Source: Synechococcus sp. PCC 7335
GTDB lineage: Bacteria; Cyanobacteriota; Cyanobacteriia; Phormidesmidales; Phormidesmidaceae
Direction of reading: 5' to 3'
DNA: 64,000 bases
Assembly: GCF_000155595.1 (NCBI RefSeq)
Contig: NZ_DS989906.1
Span: 54,399 to 118,398 of the forward strand
Notes under the pieces: model-generated
Databases searched by the model: none
Told to the model about the DNA's origin: nothing
Seen by the model: only the letters and a program-made list of their open reading frames with translations
Position numbers and translations under genes: made by a program
Shown: positions 51,085-60,894 of the stretch, one piece after another
Layout of the letters: every line of letters starts with the position of its first letter
How positions within the stretch are numbered: position 1 is the first letter of the stretch

Positions 51085-51726
51085 TTAGGCACCGACGCTA
51101 TCGATTAGGAGACCGTCGAGGACAGGCTGACCCGATAGCTGCATGAGATGGTTCCACTCAACCTCTGCTTGCTGCGCGGCTAGCCTTTGAGAAGTGCCTT
51201 CATCTACTAGCGTGAGAAATACGCCCACACGCTGTAGAAAAGCATTATCTTCACCGTGTTGTTCTATTGCCGCTGCATGTTCAGCACGGAGGGCTTCGAT
51301 GTTGATATCTGCACCACCAGGAAGCTGTGCGGTCTGCGAGAGATTAGGATTTACGCTAGGTAGCGCGCTGACGGTGTTGTGAACAGGTTGGGTACCGAAG
51401 GAAACATCGAAGACAAAGCAGCCGCTAGCGGTACTCGCGAGCAAAGAGGTAGTCGCGGTATGGGGCATTCCTGGAAAAGCCTGCGCGTCTACTTCTGTGA
51501 GAATGAGCGCATGTGTTCCTTGTTCAGGAATCGGCTCAAGAATGAGTCTCGATACATCGAACACCTGCGCCTGATACACGGGTTCGTTAAATGTAATACT
51601 AGCGCCGTGACCGCGATTGACCACCACATTAGGCCCGCGAGTACAGGCGGCTTTTGCAGCGGTGGGTGCGAACATCAGCGCCGCTGCTGAAAGGGCGATC
51701 GCTACTTTCTCTAGTGTCAGCTGCAT
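51085..51726 (-). CDS. Exported protein following VirB10, possible VirB9/TraK counterpart
   Basis: 213 residues from ATG 51726, which has GGAGG seven bases upstream; the longer frame overlaps virB10. Signal peptide MQLTLEKVAIALSAAALMF...AKA. The mature protein has a beta-rich front (NVVVNRGHGASITFNEPVYQAQVFDVSRLILEPI) and a helical end (EALRAEHAAAIEQHGEDNAFLQRVGVFLTL). The position next to VirB10 and the front strands suggest a VirB9/TraK-like outer channel component, but similarity is too weak to assert. Confidence 0.6.
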   Translation of the reverse strand: MQLTLEKVAIALSAAALMFAPTAAKAACTRGPNVVVNRGHGASITFNEPVYQAQVFDVSRLILEPIPEQGTHALILTEVDAQAFPGMPHTATTSLLASTASGCFVFDVSFGTQPVHNTVSALPSVNPNLSQTAQLPGGADINIEALRAEHAAAIEQHGEDNAFLQRVGVFLTLVDEGTSQRLAAQQAEVEWNHLMQLSGQPVLDGLLIDSVGA

Positions 51727-51727
51727 C

Positions 51728-53551
51728 CTATGACCTCCGTAAGTTAGCAAGCGGAATATAGTTGTTGAAGGTGAGTCGAAGTGAACGAGAGTCAAGCGTC
51801 CAAACGACAGGCTGGGCCGCGCTGCGCGATGCTCGAACAGCCGCGTTAGCCCTGGAGCGCTGCATTTGATTATCGATTACAGTCTCAGCCATCCCCCCGG
51901 CGATATCACCCGCCAAGCTGTCGTTGTCGCTGATGACGTTGCCAAGGCTATTCCCCAGAGATTCCATTAGGAACCCACCAACGTTCGGGCCAGTTCTCGC
52001 AGGACCGCCACTGGCATTAGCGGTGAGCACCGAGCCATCTTCGGAATGGACAATAATACTAGAGCGAGGAATTTGGATATCTCTGGCTTCACCAAAGAGA
52101 CCAACTACCTGTAAATTGACCACGCCAGAACCAGGATCAATCCGCGCCCTGGCGAGCAGCTGCGTTCCTGCTGGGATAACAGCGCGGCCTCCTGCCATGA
52201 TGTCTTCTGTTGTTTCTAGCAGCACTTCGGGCAACGGTGCGCCTTCCTGCCAGCTAAAGCCATAGGGAAGGTTCGCACCGATGCTAGTCCCTGGCATGAT
52301 TGCCATTGGCGCAGCCGCGACAGGTGTTTCGACAGATGCGGCTACGACAGGTGTTTCGATAACCGTACGGCTAGCGGCTGTTGCTTCTTGCTCAGTGCTC
52401 TTCTCAGAAGACTTGAACCGTCTAGGATCAATAACAGCGGAATCTTTTGTATCGATTGGTTCAATGACTTTGGGTTCATCGGCTTTTGACTCTACAGGTG
52501 CCAGTGCGACTTCCGCTTCAGGTAACTCGCTAGAGGGTGTGACTTCCGCTTCAGATAAATCTGCTTCAGGTGGTGCGGCAGATAACACCAGCTCAGCATC
52601 CTGTTGGTAATCTAGGTCTTCGGCGCTAGGGGGTTGTTCGACAGGCGCAACGGGTGCAGGTGCTGAGGTTTCAAACGCAATCGTCTGCACGTAGTAGTCG
52701 TCAGTCGAATCAAACGGGTTAGACGCTTGGGTGTAGCTTGCTGCTTGTGTCGGGTGGCCGTTGGTCGGCGGAGGTGCGCCGTAGCTACCAAGTGCTTGCA
52801 GCTGCGCTCGGCGCTCGAACGGGTCAACCGGGGGCTGCTGTACGATAGGTCGGCTGGGTGCTGAGGTAGAAGAAGCCGCTGGAGACTGTCTCGGTAGGGC
52901 CGCTACCTGCGCAGGTCTAGCGGCAGGTCTCGGTGCAGGTGAAGCTGCTCTTACCCGTACTGCTGTGGGCGACGAGGTTCTAGCAGGAGCCGCTGTACGC
53001 GCCGTGGCTGTACTCGCAGGCTTAGTTGGGGTGGATGGCTTATTAGGAGCAGCTTGCGCGGCGGCCTGCGCCTGTTTCTGTTGACCAGCGGCATCGATAG
53101 CCTCAATATCAACCTGCTGCGTAGCAAAGGCTTTCTCTGCTCGCAACTCTTCTAGTTCTGCCTGCTGCGCCGCATATTCTTCAGCCGTAACGTAGGTGTT
53201 TTCTTCTTCGCCTTCTAGCTCGATTACATCGCTAGTTTCTGCGGTTTGGCTGCTGCTGTTAGACATGCCAAAGAAAAGCGCACCGAGCGGGAAGATAGTC
53301 AAACCTACTAATGCAGCCGAGAGCGCGGTCTTCGGGCCTACTCGCCTAGCAAACGGCTTTTTCTCCTCGACTTCGGCAAAGTCTGTTGCGGAGGCGATGG
53401 GGGTACTATCAGCGGGTTGACTGGCTGCGACCGGCTTATCTGAGAGGGCCGGTTGGTTGATCACAGGTGCGCCGTCGAGTAAGGCTGTGATATCGTTCAG
53501 CGTCGTCTCCTGATTACTAGGAAAAGTCATGATGTTGTCGTTGTTCGGCAT
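51728..53551 (-). CDS. virB10: VirB10/TrbI-like channel scaffold protein
   Basis: 607 residues from ATG 53551 (MPNNDNIMTFPSN). One membrane segment at about 76-96 (TALSAALVGLTIFPLGALFFG), a long P/A/E-rich periplasmic linker (about 120-430) and a C-terminal beta-barrel domain (about 440-575): GAPLPEVLLETTEDIMAGGRAVIPAGTQLLARARI, with the PAGT strand-turn typical of TrbI/VirB10. It spans from inner to outer membrane. Starts five bases before the stop of the VirB8-like gene upstream, and ends 1 bp before the next ATG. Confidence 0.88.
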   Translation of the reverse strand: MPNNDNIMTFPSNQETTLNDITALLDGAPVINQPALSDKPVAASQPADSTPIASATDFAEVEEKKPFARRVGPKTALSAALVGLTIFPLGALFFGMSNSSSQTAETSDVIELEGEEENTYVTAEEYAAQQAELEELRAEKAFATQQVDIEAIDAAGQQKQAQAAAQAAPNKPSTPTKPASTATARTAAPARTSSPTAVRVRAASPAPRPAARPAQVAALPRQSPAASSTSAPSRPIVQQPPVDPFERRAQLQALGSYGAPPPTNGHPTQAASYTQASNPFDSTDDYYVQTIAFETSAPAPVAPVEQPPSAEDLDYQQDAELVLSAAPPEADLSEAEVTPSSELPEAEVALAPVESKADEPKVIEPIDTKDSAVIDPRRFKSSEKSTEQEATAASRTVIETPVVAASVETPVAAAPMAIMPGTSIGANLPYGFSWQEGAPLPEVLLETTEDIMAGGRAVIPAGTQLLARARIDPGSGVVNLQVVGLFGEARDIQIPRSSIIVHSEDGSVLTANASGGPARTGPNVGGFLMESLGNSLGNVISDNDSLAGDIAGGMAETVIDNQMQRSRANAAVRASRSAAQPVVWTLDSRSLRLTFNNYIPLANLRRS

Positions 53552-53555
53552 GGGT

Positions 53556-54296
53556 TTAACCTTTTTTGAGAGCAGTAATTTCGTCAATCCGAATACCCGA
53601 TTCGAGTAAACGATAGGTCGCTTGAGCAGCAGGGGAAGGATTCTGGTCGAGCGCGAGCATAGGTACCTCAGCCGCGACCAGCGACAGACGAACATTCGTC
53701 GGAATCAGCTCGCCAGATGGATTATCAGGTGTAGTGATTAAGCGAGAACCGATGACATCGACTTCCCAGCGGCCAGGGTTGATTTCTCTCGGCACTGAGA
53801 TGCGATAGGGCATATAGAGAGAGCTGAGGTTACCACTCTGCGCTTCTGGGTTGTAGATATTCTCAACAAAGCCTTTCAGGTAAGCATCTCTGGTCTTATC
53901 GGTTAAGAGATAACTCGCCGTGACCGTTTGCTCGGGTAAGTTGTTGCCATCGTAGGAAACCGTTACGGTCTGGTGGTCAATCTGCGGCAAATTACCAAAC
54001 GAATAGTTCAGCAGTGCCCATTCACGCGCAACCTTCTGTAGAAGCTGTGGGTCGCGGTAGGTGTAATCAACAGGTTTGGCAACAAAGGCACGTCCGCCCA
54101 CCTGTTGTACCAGTGTAGGCGCTTGACGGTTAGCAATTCTAGAAACGCTAGCGGCTAGCCAGAACATCATTACAAAGGTGAAAACGTTGCTACAGATTAG
54201 ACATAGAAAGATTACTTTGCTGCCAGTTGACTCATCTGCTGACTTCACCTCTGGCAGCAGCCGATTCAGTTTCTTGAGTCTTAGTTTGGCAGTCAT
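53556..54296 (-). CDS. virB8: VirB8/TraE-like inner-membrane protein
   Basis: 246 residues. A short cytoplasmic start, one membrane helix at about 28-50 (VIFLCLICSNVFTFVMMFWLAA), and a periplasmic alpha/beta domain (QKVAREWALLNYSF, DAYLKGFVENIYNP, RWEVDVIGSRLI). This layout and the position between the VirB6 and VirB10 genes fit VirB8/TraE. It overlaps the upstream gene by 4 bp (ATGA). Confidence 0.72.
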   Translation of the reverse strand: MTAKLRLKKLNRLLPEVKSADESTGSKVIFLCLICSNVFTFVMMFWLAASVSRIANRQAPTLVQQVGGRAFVAKPVDYTYRDPQLLQKVAREWALLNYSFGNLPQIDHQTVTVSYDGNNLPEQTVTASYLLTDKTRDAYLKGFVENIYNPEAQSGNLSSLYMPYRISVPREINPGRWEVDVIGSRLITTPDNPSGELIPTNVRLSLVAAEVPMLALDQNPSPAAQATYRLLESGIRIDEITALKKG

Positions 54297-54679
54297 TTCT
54301 TCTCCTCCCTCTCTTTTCTTAGTCCTTCGAGTACACGACTAGTAAGCACACCACTATCGCCATTCGCAAGTTCTATCGCTAGCATCTGTTCATAGATCTC
54401 AATCTTTCCGTCGATGTCGTCTAGTACGCCGTATACCTTTAGCAGGCACATGCGATAAGCGAACGAGTTACTAAACTTCTCTTCTATTTCAGTGCAGGTA
54501 TCTAAGGCTTCTTGTCTTTCATCTAGCTCTGCGTGATACCGCGCTTTTCTCTGATAGTCATCTTCAACAAAAAGAAGAACGTCATCTGGATCTGGATCAG
54601 GCCCTGAGTTAAAAACAGCAGGCATCCCCATTACAAATAGGGCAACAAACCAAAAGGGAACAATAAACAATACTCTCAT
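54293..54679 (-). CDS. Small anchored TPR-like protein
   Basis: 128 residues. A hydrophobic N-terminus (VLFIVPFWFVALFVMGMPAVF) is followed by helices with a tetratricopeptide-like rhythm (YHAELDERQEALDTCTEIEEKFSNSFAYRMCLLKVYGVLDD). Probably a periplasmic scaffold or lipoprotein-like VirB7 substitute; there is no lipobox Cys. It overlaps the VirB8-like gene by 4 bp. Confidence 0.6.
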   Translation of the reverse strand: MRVLFIVPFWFVALFVMGMPAVFNSGPDPDPDDVLLFVEDDYQRKARYHAELDERQEALDTCTEIEEKFSNSFAYRMCLLKVYGVLDDIDGKIEIYEQMLAIELANGDSGVLTSRVLEGLRKEREEKK

Positions 54680-54709
54680 GCGTTTTCCTCACAACTACTT
54701 TTGACTTTA

Positions 54710-55885
54710 CTATCGTCTGGGAACTGGCACTGGAATCATTGAAACCATCGCAGTTGCGCCCCCCGCCATTGCATGAACAAGGCGAGTACCTGCCCAGCTA
54801 CCCATTCCCATTGCTAGTATGGGGGAAAGAACGCCCATAGAAATTAGAAGACCAGTGCTACCGAAATCGGTTGCTTGAATGAGCGATGCCACCGCCGCAA
54901 TCGCACCAATTAGAATGTTGTAGCTCATCTTCATTAGAGCAAAGCCAACATAACCTGCACCCCAGATAAACAAAACTCTAGGTTGTAGCGGTGCCAGCGA
55001 CGAGACTACCGCAACTGGGGCAAGCAAAGCAGTCAGATAGAAGCCCACATCAATGATTGTCATCATCGCGCTTTGAAAGCCCTTCATTAGTTGTTGGGTT
55101 ATGGCCTGACCCGTTGTTTGGAAAGCGAAGTTAAGCAGTCCGAACGTCATATCGTTCATCCCGTTATTGGCTGTGATATCGATATCTTTAATTACCCTAT
55201 CTAGACGCTTAATCAGACTTTCTAAACGTGCAAATCGAATCCCTAGAAATCGCTTATCATTTCTAATTTCTTCAAGAGACTCTTTTGCTTCTTCTGCACC
55301 ATCTACGTAACACTTTTTTTGTTCTTCTCCCTCCTTAGCTTCACATTCGGCTAGGTTCGCTTGAATAGTGGCCTTTGCTTCTTCTGTTATCAACACATCG
55401 GTGAGCGCATCTTGCATGGTGACCGGACCCAGCTGAAACGATAGGATTTCTCTAGTCGATGCGTTGATGAAGTTTCTAGAACCGTGGCTGATCGTAGTGA
55501 TTAGGCCGAAGTCGTTTGCCGATAGCATCAGGATCAATACCAGCCAAGCCACATGCTTGAACATCTCTTCATAGCGGTTAGAAACAAAGTCACGGGTAAT
55601 AGGAATAAACAGCCAGAAGAAGGGAATAACAGCTATCTTTCGAGCGAAGTCAATGATGGCGTCATAACCGGGCGAATAGCCGTTTGTGAATGTTGTTTTC
55701 CATAGTTCATTAAGTCCTTCTTCACTTTTGATAGAGACTTCTAGCGCGTTGTCTAAAATAGAGGTAGGGCCTCCAGGCGCGTCCTGGGCAAAGACAGCCG
55801 ATGCTGAGACAAACAGAATCAAGCCTGCGTAGAAGCAAGCGACTAAGTAGGATCTATATTTGACTTGTCTGTCGAATAACAGCAT
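54710..55885 (-). CDS. virB6: VirB6/TrbL-like polytopic membrane protein
   Basis: 391 residues. Signal-like segment (18-36), membrane segments at about 85-105 and 118-135, a charged central domain with Cys (180-235, AECEAKEGEEQKKCYVDG), then four or five further segments (about 270-385). A polytopic protein with a large central loop in a type IV cluster fits VirB6/TrbL, the inner-membrane pore. Assignment rests on topology and position; sequence in this family is poorly conserved. Confidence 0.75.
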   Translation of the reverse strand: MLLFDRQVKYRSYLVACFYAGLILFVSASAVFAQDAPGGPTSILDNALEVSIKSEEGLNELWKTTFTNGYSPGYDAIIDFARKIAVIPFFWLFIPITRDFVSNRYEEMFKHVAWLVLILMLSANDFGLITTISHGSRNFINASTREILSFQLGPVTMQDALTDVLITEEAKATIQANLAECEAKEGEEQKKCYVDGAEEAKESLEEIRNDKRFLGIRFARLESLIKRLDRVIKDIDITANNGMNDMTFGLLNFAFQTTGQAITQQLMKGFQSAMMTIIDVGFYLTALLAPVAVVSSLAPLQPRVLFIWGAGYVGFALMKMSYNILIGAIAAVASLIQATDFGSTGLLISMGVLSPILAMGMGSWAGTRLVHAMAGGATAMVSMIPVPVPRR

Positions 55886-55900
55886 AGAATGAGTAAAAGG

Positions 55901-57148
55901 CTAAGGGGATACGAATAGAGAATCAGCGGGCGGTGCAGTTGCTGTGCTATCAGGTGTCGATTTCGCAGAAGCGACATCGGCTAGTCCTGGAATAATCATG
56001 GCTTCGTATGCAGAACCAGAAAGGGCAGCAGCGCGACTCGCCCGGTCTCTACGGTTTTGTTCATCGGCGGCTTCGCTACTATTGGCGGCAAGCTGAAGCT
56101 GAGCACTTTGTAGCCGCTGCATATTCCAAAGCGATTCGCTCATCAGTGCGTTCTGCTGCATCTCCTGCATCTGCAACGTCGCGGCCATACCGGAAATTTC
56201 AGCACTACGCCTGACAATCTCCTGGGTAGAGGTCGCATCAGTCGCTTCAGTAGACTTAGTGACAGCGCTCTGCGTGGTTTTTAACCCCGCCTGCATCATG
56301 TCGGAACTGTTGGAGATCTGTGCGCCTAACCACTTGTTCCCCGCTTCTGCCAGCATCGGCGCAGCCATCGCCCGTCCGAGCGTCTGATCATACGCATTCG
56401 CCCGGTCTCGTCTCAGTACAATTGGCGAACGAGTCAGAATGCCACCTTCTTTATTCTTAGAGTCGTTGCGGTCGATACTTTTATCTTTCTTATTGGGTAA
56501 GCGCACCTTGTAAGGATCTGGTGGTGTCGATTTCTTACCATCACCATCGATATCTTTCCAATCATCACCCAGCACAACTTCCATCATCTCCTCAAAGATT
56601 CTGTTCTCGCCTATCAGTACGCCGAAGACCGTTTCAAGAATGCCGCCCATATCGCCGTTCATGATGTCGTCGAAGATTTCAGGCACCGGGCCACTGCCTT
56701 TACCGAAGATGCTACCTAATCCGATATTGAATACATCACTTCCAGAAGACGGGAACTGTCCATTTTCTAAGCCAGAGAGATCGAAGATGCTACCTAGTTC
56801 GCCCATAGAACCGTTGCCAGCCATATCGCCAATAGCATCTCCGGCAATATCACCAACCGCACTTCCGGCCATATCCCCAATGGTGCTTCCAGCCATATCA
56901 CCGACCACGCCGCCGACCGCATCGCCAGCCATACCGCCAACCGCATCACCGATCGCATCACCGCCAGCACTATCGCTACCGCCGCCGCTGCTATTGATGA
57001 TGGCGGGAATGTTCGACTCGAATGGGTTCTCCGATTCAAGCGGTTGAATAGAAGCAAGCGCACTAGTTGCCGTAAATACGCTAGAGAGACAGGCACTGAC
57101 TAGCGCTATCCTTTTGCTTTCTTGGGCGGTGAGAGTTGGGTTAAACAT
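55901..57148 (-). CDS. Exported protein with GD/AG repeats, VirB5/TrbJ-like position
   Basis: 415 residues from ATG 57148, which overlaps the VirB4 stop by 8 bp; the longer frame is rejected. Signal peptide with ALVSACLSSVFTATSALAS. About residues 48-120 are an unusual repeat of G-D-(A/M)-(I/V)-G-D-x-A-G type (eight or more copies of AG/GD blocks). A soluble middle follows, then a helical C-terminus (AAPMLAEAGNKWLGAQISNSS, IVRRSAEISGMAATLQMQEMQQNALMSESLWNMQRLQ), which resembles TrbJ/VirB5 minor pilin helices. The repeat may form an extended stalk. Confidence 0.6.
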   Translation of the reverse strand: MFNPTLTAQESKRIALVSACLSSVFTATSALASIQPLESENPFESNIPAIINSSGGGSDSAGGDAIGDAVGGMAGDAVGGVVGDMAGSTIGDMAGSAVGDIAGDAIGDMAGNGSMGELGSIFDLSGLENGQFPSSGSDVFNIGLGSIFGKGSGPVPEIFDDIMNGDMGGILETVFGVLIGENRIFEEMMEVVLGDDWKDIDGDGKKSTPPDPYKVRLPNKKDKSIDRNDSKNKEGGILTRSPIVLRRDRANAYDQTLGRAMAAPMLAEAGNKWLGAQISNSSDMMQAGLKTTQSAVTKSTEATDATSTQEIVRRSAEISGMAATLQMQEMQQNALMSESLWNMQRLQSAQLQLAANSSEAADEQNRRDRASRAAALSGSAYEAMIIPGLADVASAKSTPDSTATAPPADSLFVSP

Positions 57149-59933
57149 TGGCGTACATCGGTTGTTGAAGCTTTTCACGGTTGTTGTAGAGATAGTCAAT
57201 GCGACCTGCTCTGAGTGCTTCGACGTAGATCTTGGTGAAGGCACTATGGGCCTGGTACTTGTTCTCAAAGCGGGCAGTCACCATATCCCTTAGCCAAATC
57301 TCTGACTTGTTGTTTGCCAGCGCTGCCAACCACTCCGGCGGTAGGTAGTGGTCGCAATGCACTAGCTTGGAATCGATATCGACTAGCCAGCTAGACGAGA
57401 GCGTTTGGGCGTTGGTGAAGAACTGTTCTGTCGTGTTGTCTTTGAGCACGGCGGGGTCATAGCCCAGCAGCTTCTCAAATTCTCTGGCGGCGTTGCGCGT
57501 AATCGCCCCGATAAAGCGTACTTTCAAGTTGTTGGTAATTTGAGAGGCAATAATCGAGTTGGTAATCGAGGCCGGGTCTTGCGAAATGATAACAGGCTTA
57601 ATCCCAGCGGCCATCCCGTTCGAGCACATCATCCCGACGATGCGAGCGAGGGCTTCAAACTTCAGCAGAACGGGCGCTTCATCGACAATTGAGATACAGC
57701 TACGTAGCTCGAAGGCTTTGCGCAGCATAAAGGCTTGGGCGCTCAGCGCAATAATAGCCGCGTCGATATCATCGTTGACGCTATCGAGCGCAAACACCGT
57801 GAACTGCGCGTCTGGGTCAATCGTAGACGGGGCAGAAATCGCTTGGCCGACCCTAGAGTACAGCCAGGTACGCAGCTCTAGAATGATCAGCGCCGACGCT
57901 TCTTCGATAAACTGCTGGCCGACCGGCATATCGAAGTCGAACTGCTCGAAGAAGGCGAGAAAGTGATGCAGCGTTGGCATCTGCTGCCATTCAGGTGAAC
58001 CTAACCCAGCGGCAAAAGCGGCTTTAAACGCGCCCTCATAGTGTTCAAAGAACGGAGTGATGGTCTGTACCAGCAGCGACCGGACACGCTTACCAATAGG
58101 AGCGTTGTCATTACCCATCACCATCATCGTGAGCGCGGTGACGCAGAAGTCGTAGTGCTGCTTCATCCGCCCCTGCCGGTCCGACTCTGCCAAACTCGCC
58201 ATTTTGAACGGGTTTGGCGGCTGCAACAGATTGTTCTTCTCAGTGGCGACATCGACGTAGGCGCTCATCGAGCCAAACATCTTCGCCAGATACTTCAGAC
58301 TATGGATGCCGCCTGGTTTGGGATAGTCGATAGCGAGGACATTAAGGCCACGCACTAGACCGTTGATGATGATATCCTCGGATACGCCAGTCTTGCCGCT
58401 GCGCGATTCACCGAAGGCCAGAATGCCTACGGTACGGGCGTAGATATCGACGTGGACAGGGACTCTTCCCTTCTTCGTAATGAACTCAATACCTGTCGCA
58501 TCGCCGGTAAAGGGTTTGACCAACGGCATCAGCGCTGGCGCTTCATCGGATAGATAGACCTTGCGCCGATTGTCGTTGTAAAGCGCATCCATCGTCACCG
58601 GCAGCGAGTTTAGCCATAGCATCCAGGCCGCATCGGTCTCCGGCTTCCACTTGCTTTGGTTAAATTCTCCCTCGAACTCACGGAAGCCGTTCTTCAGCGC
58701 TTGCGTGGTGGGCCGGTGCAAGAAGGCGCAGAGCGAGATATTGATTGGCACTGCACCCGAATAGATCCGGCTCTGCGCGTCCATTGCTTCATCTAGGTGA
58801 TGGCCCGCCTCAACGCTGACGTTGTTGCGCTTCGCCGCCATCGACTGACCCGCCATCGACTCTTTAGCGACTCGCTGCAAAGCAATCTTAGAAACCAGCT
58901 GCGGGCTGGGGGAGAGTTCGCAAAAGATCTCACAGTTGGGTATATTACAAACCGCTTCCCATAGAAATAGCAGCTGATGCTCTGGCGAGGTGAACGCCGC
59001 CGGTTTCTCTTCTAGGCCAATTGCACCAATTATCTCCTGACCGAGCTGAACGTAGCTACAACCGGCTCTAGGAACCTGTTCGCCAACGGCTAGAGAAAGC
59101 GGATCAACCTCGCTATGGTCTACATCCAGGTAGTCCTCATACAGAGAGGTTCCCTCCAGAACGAGATGATAGCCTAGCCCCGGTAGCTTCTGGTTAAACT
59201 CTGCTTTAGGATTGAAGGTCTTCCACAAATCTTCCCATAGCTCAGTTACCTTATGAGTTATGGTACGAAGGCCCATCGACGCCAGCAGCGACTTCAGCGG
59301 CAGGTAACCGTTGTTGAACGCATCGGTTAGCAGTGACTTGAGGAGTTCACCGGGGACCTGTTTCTGCTTGCCAAAGACTCTGTGGTAGTAAAATTCAGCG
59401 TTACCCAGGGCTTTCTCGATCAGGTTACGACCTTGGTTGTCGAACTCGCCTAGCTTGTATTCAGCAAAGACCGTAATGCGCTTATGCTGTCGTTTGCCCT
59501 GGTCGTTGATTAGCCGAATGTTTTTCGAGCGCGATGCCTGAAAGTACTGATGTTCAACGATATCAGTATTGTTGATCAGCTCTGAGATTTCTGCTTGCTT
59601 TGCCGAATCATCTGCTCTAGAGCTAAAGCGAAAGACTAAACGCTGTCCGCCGTAGAGTCGTTTTAGCGTTTGTTCTACCCGTCGCAGGGTGGCTTCTGCC
59701 TCACCGGGATAGAGCAGCGGATGAATGCCTCTCACCTCGAACGCATAGACAACAGAATATTCCCATAGCTTCGTTAGATTATTTCGCCTGCGATTGAGAT
59801 AGCAGCCGACATCTTCGTCCTGCAACTGCTGACGACAGAATGCGAGAAAATCGCACTGGTCTTCAAACTTTTTCTGTTTGAAGACCTGCGCGTTACTAGG
59901 CTTTTTACCTGAAAGAGACTTTTTTAGCAGCAT
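57141..59933 (-). CDS. virB4: VirB4/TraC-like conjugation ATPase
   Basis: 930 residues. N-terminal domain 1-480 with the typical VirB4 features, then the ATPase domain: Walker A ILAFGESRSGKTGVSED (about 502-518), Walker B CISIVDEAPVLL (about 746-757), the following IISQDPASI and ATPase-end motif. It powers pilus and channel assembly. It overlaps VirB3 upstream by 1 bp and the next gene by 8 bp. No VirB11 is found in the cluster, so VirB4 and VirD4 are the only recognised transfer ATPases here. Confidence 0.93.
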   Translation of the reverse strand: MLLKKSLSGKKPSNAQVFKQKKFEDQCDFLAFCRQQLQDEDVGCYLNRRRNNLTKLWEYSVVYAFEVRGIHPLLYPGEAEATLRRVEQTLKRLYGGQRLVFRFSSRADDSAKQAEISELINNTDIVEHQYFQASRSKNIRLINDQGKRQHKRITVFAEYKLGEFDNQGRNLIEKALGNAEFYYHRVFGKQKQVPGELLKSLLTDAFNNGYLPLKSLLASMGLRTITHKVTELWEDLWKTFNPKAEFNQKLPGLGYHLVLEGTSLYEDYLDVDHSEVDPLSLAVGEQVPRAGCSYVQLGQEIIGAIGLEEKPAAFTSPEHQLLFLWEAVCNIPNCEIFCELSPSPQLVSKIALQRVAKESMAGQSMAAKRNNVSVEAGHHLDEAMDAQSRIYSGAVPINISLCAFLHRPTTQALKNGFREFEGEFNQSKWKPETDAAWMLWLNSLPVTMDALYNDNRRKVYLSDEAPALMPLVKPFTGDATGIEFITKKGRVPVHVDIYARTVGILAFGESRSGKTGVSEDIIINGLVRGLNVLAIDYPKPGGIHSLKYLAKMFGSMSAYVDVATEKNNLLQPPNPFKMASLAESDRQGRMKQHYDFCVTALTMMVMGNDNAPIGKRVRSLLVQTITPFFEHYEGAFKAAFAAGLGSPEWQQMPTLHHFLAFFEQFDFDMPVGQQFIEEASALIILELRTWLYSRVGQAISAPSTIDPDAQFTVFALDSVNDDIDAAIIALSAQAFMLRKAFELRSCISIVDEAPVLLKFEALARIVGMMCSNGMAAGIKPVIISQDPASITNSIIASQITNNLKVRFIGAITRNAAREFEKLLGYDPAVLKDNTTEQFFTNAQTLSSSWLVDIDSKLVHCDHYLPPEWLAALANNKSEIWLRDMVTARFENKYQAHSAFTKIYVEALRAGRIDYLYNNREKLQQPMYANV

Positions 59934-60229
59934 TACTCGCTTTCTAGAACACTAACGGCGGTGTATCGACCTCTTACCCACCGAGGCGGGGGAATCAATG
60001 AATAGGTAAAGCGAATCGGGTCTAGACCAACCACAAACAGCCAAGTCAGCGTGAGGAATATGCCCAGCAGCATCGACCCTCCCATCCCTAGCTCAAGGAA
60101 CAGCGTCAGGGCGATGCTAATAGTAAAGGCCACCAACAGCACACACAGCAGCGGTATCGGTAAGAACAGAAAGCCGGGGAACCGACCGATGGCTTTATTC
60201 ACCACAAGGTATAGAGCAGGGGTTTCCAT
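59933..60229 (-). CDS. virB3: VirB3/TraL-like membrane protein
   Basis: 98 residues with two adjacent membrane segments (about 17-40 and 43-65) after a short N-terminus (LYLVVNKAIGRFPGFLFLPIP) and a C-terminal DPIRFTYSL...RWVRGRY. Size, topology and its place directly before virB4 (stop and start share one base) fit VirB3/TraL. It works with VirB4 in the inner membrane. Confidence 0.78.
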   Translation of the reverse strand: METPALYLVVNKAIGRFPGFLFLPIPLLCVLLVAFTISIALTLFLELGMGGSMLLGIFLTLTWLFVVGLDPIRFTYSLIPPPRWVRGRYTAVSVLESE

Positions 60230-60279
60230 TGTTTTTTGGCGCTAACCCTCACATAGAAGAGATGGGGATTGTTGACTGT

Positions 60280-60828
60280 TTAGGTTGCGAAGATAAGCTT
60301 GTCAGAGAATTCCAGGACCATAATGATGATGGCAATACCAAAGAACAACGTTAGACCACCAGCTAGCACCATGACATTCTGAGCAACACCGCCTGCAAGA
60401 ACGGCAAGGGCACCCACCACGCCAAACGCCCATAATGCAAACGTCAGTGCGGAGATCATGTTAGTCGTCTCGTTTGTTCCGATGTATGTACCAATCCCAT
60501 CCTTTGCTGCTTTTTTGGCTCCCTCAAATAAGGCAGCATCGGCGGGACTACCGTGCATTAGTAAAGAAATACCTAGCACCACTCCTAGAAACAGAAAGAT
60601 ATTTCTTATACCACCTACTGACGCGGTAAGACGGTTGAGTATCTGTTCTGTACTCTGCCCAGTATAAAGAGAGCTGGCGGTGACGATAACAGCGGTAGCG
60701 ATCAACAGAATTGGCAGACCACCGGTTACTCCAACCATGATGGCGCCAACGCTAAGACCGACGAAAGACGCATTTTTTGAAAAAGACCTAGAACTAAAGG
60801 ATTGACGTACCTGTGAAAGAGAACTCAT
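60280..60828 (-). CDS. Pilin-like/VirB2-position membrane protein
   Basis: 182 residues from ATG 60828 (MSSLSQVRQSFSSRSFSKN). Four hydrophobic segments (about 22-46, 72-90, 128-150 and 155-178). The central part LLMHGSPADAALFEGAKKAAKDG resembles the start of VirB2/TraA prepilins, with an ADA-A cleavage-like site, followed by the two hydrophobic helices usual for pilins. It may thus be a prepilin with a long leader. It is the first structural gene of the transfer operon. Confidence 0.6.
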   Translation of the reverse strand: MSSLSQVRQSFSSRSFSKNASFVGLSVGAIMVGVTGGLPILLIATAVIVTASSLYTGQSTEQILNRLTASVGGIRNIFLFLGVVLGISLLMHGSPADAALFEGAKKAAKDGIGTYIGTNETTNMISALTFALWAFGVVGALAVLAGGVAQNVMVLAGGLTLFFGIAIIIMVLEFSDKLIFAT

Positions 60829-60894
60829 GTGAGTAGCCCATATAGTTGTTCCGTGCCATAGATTGTGTACAAATTGTTCTTGAAAAGCAAATGC

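Noticed and set aside
51728-53695. Longer VirB10 start at 53695 and longer start of the 213-residue protein at 51795
   Set aside because: Both extensions overlap upstream genes and do not look like protein N-termini; the internal starts have ribosome sites or signal peptides at the right distance.
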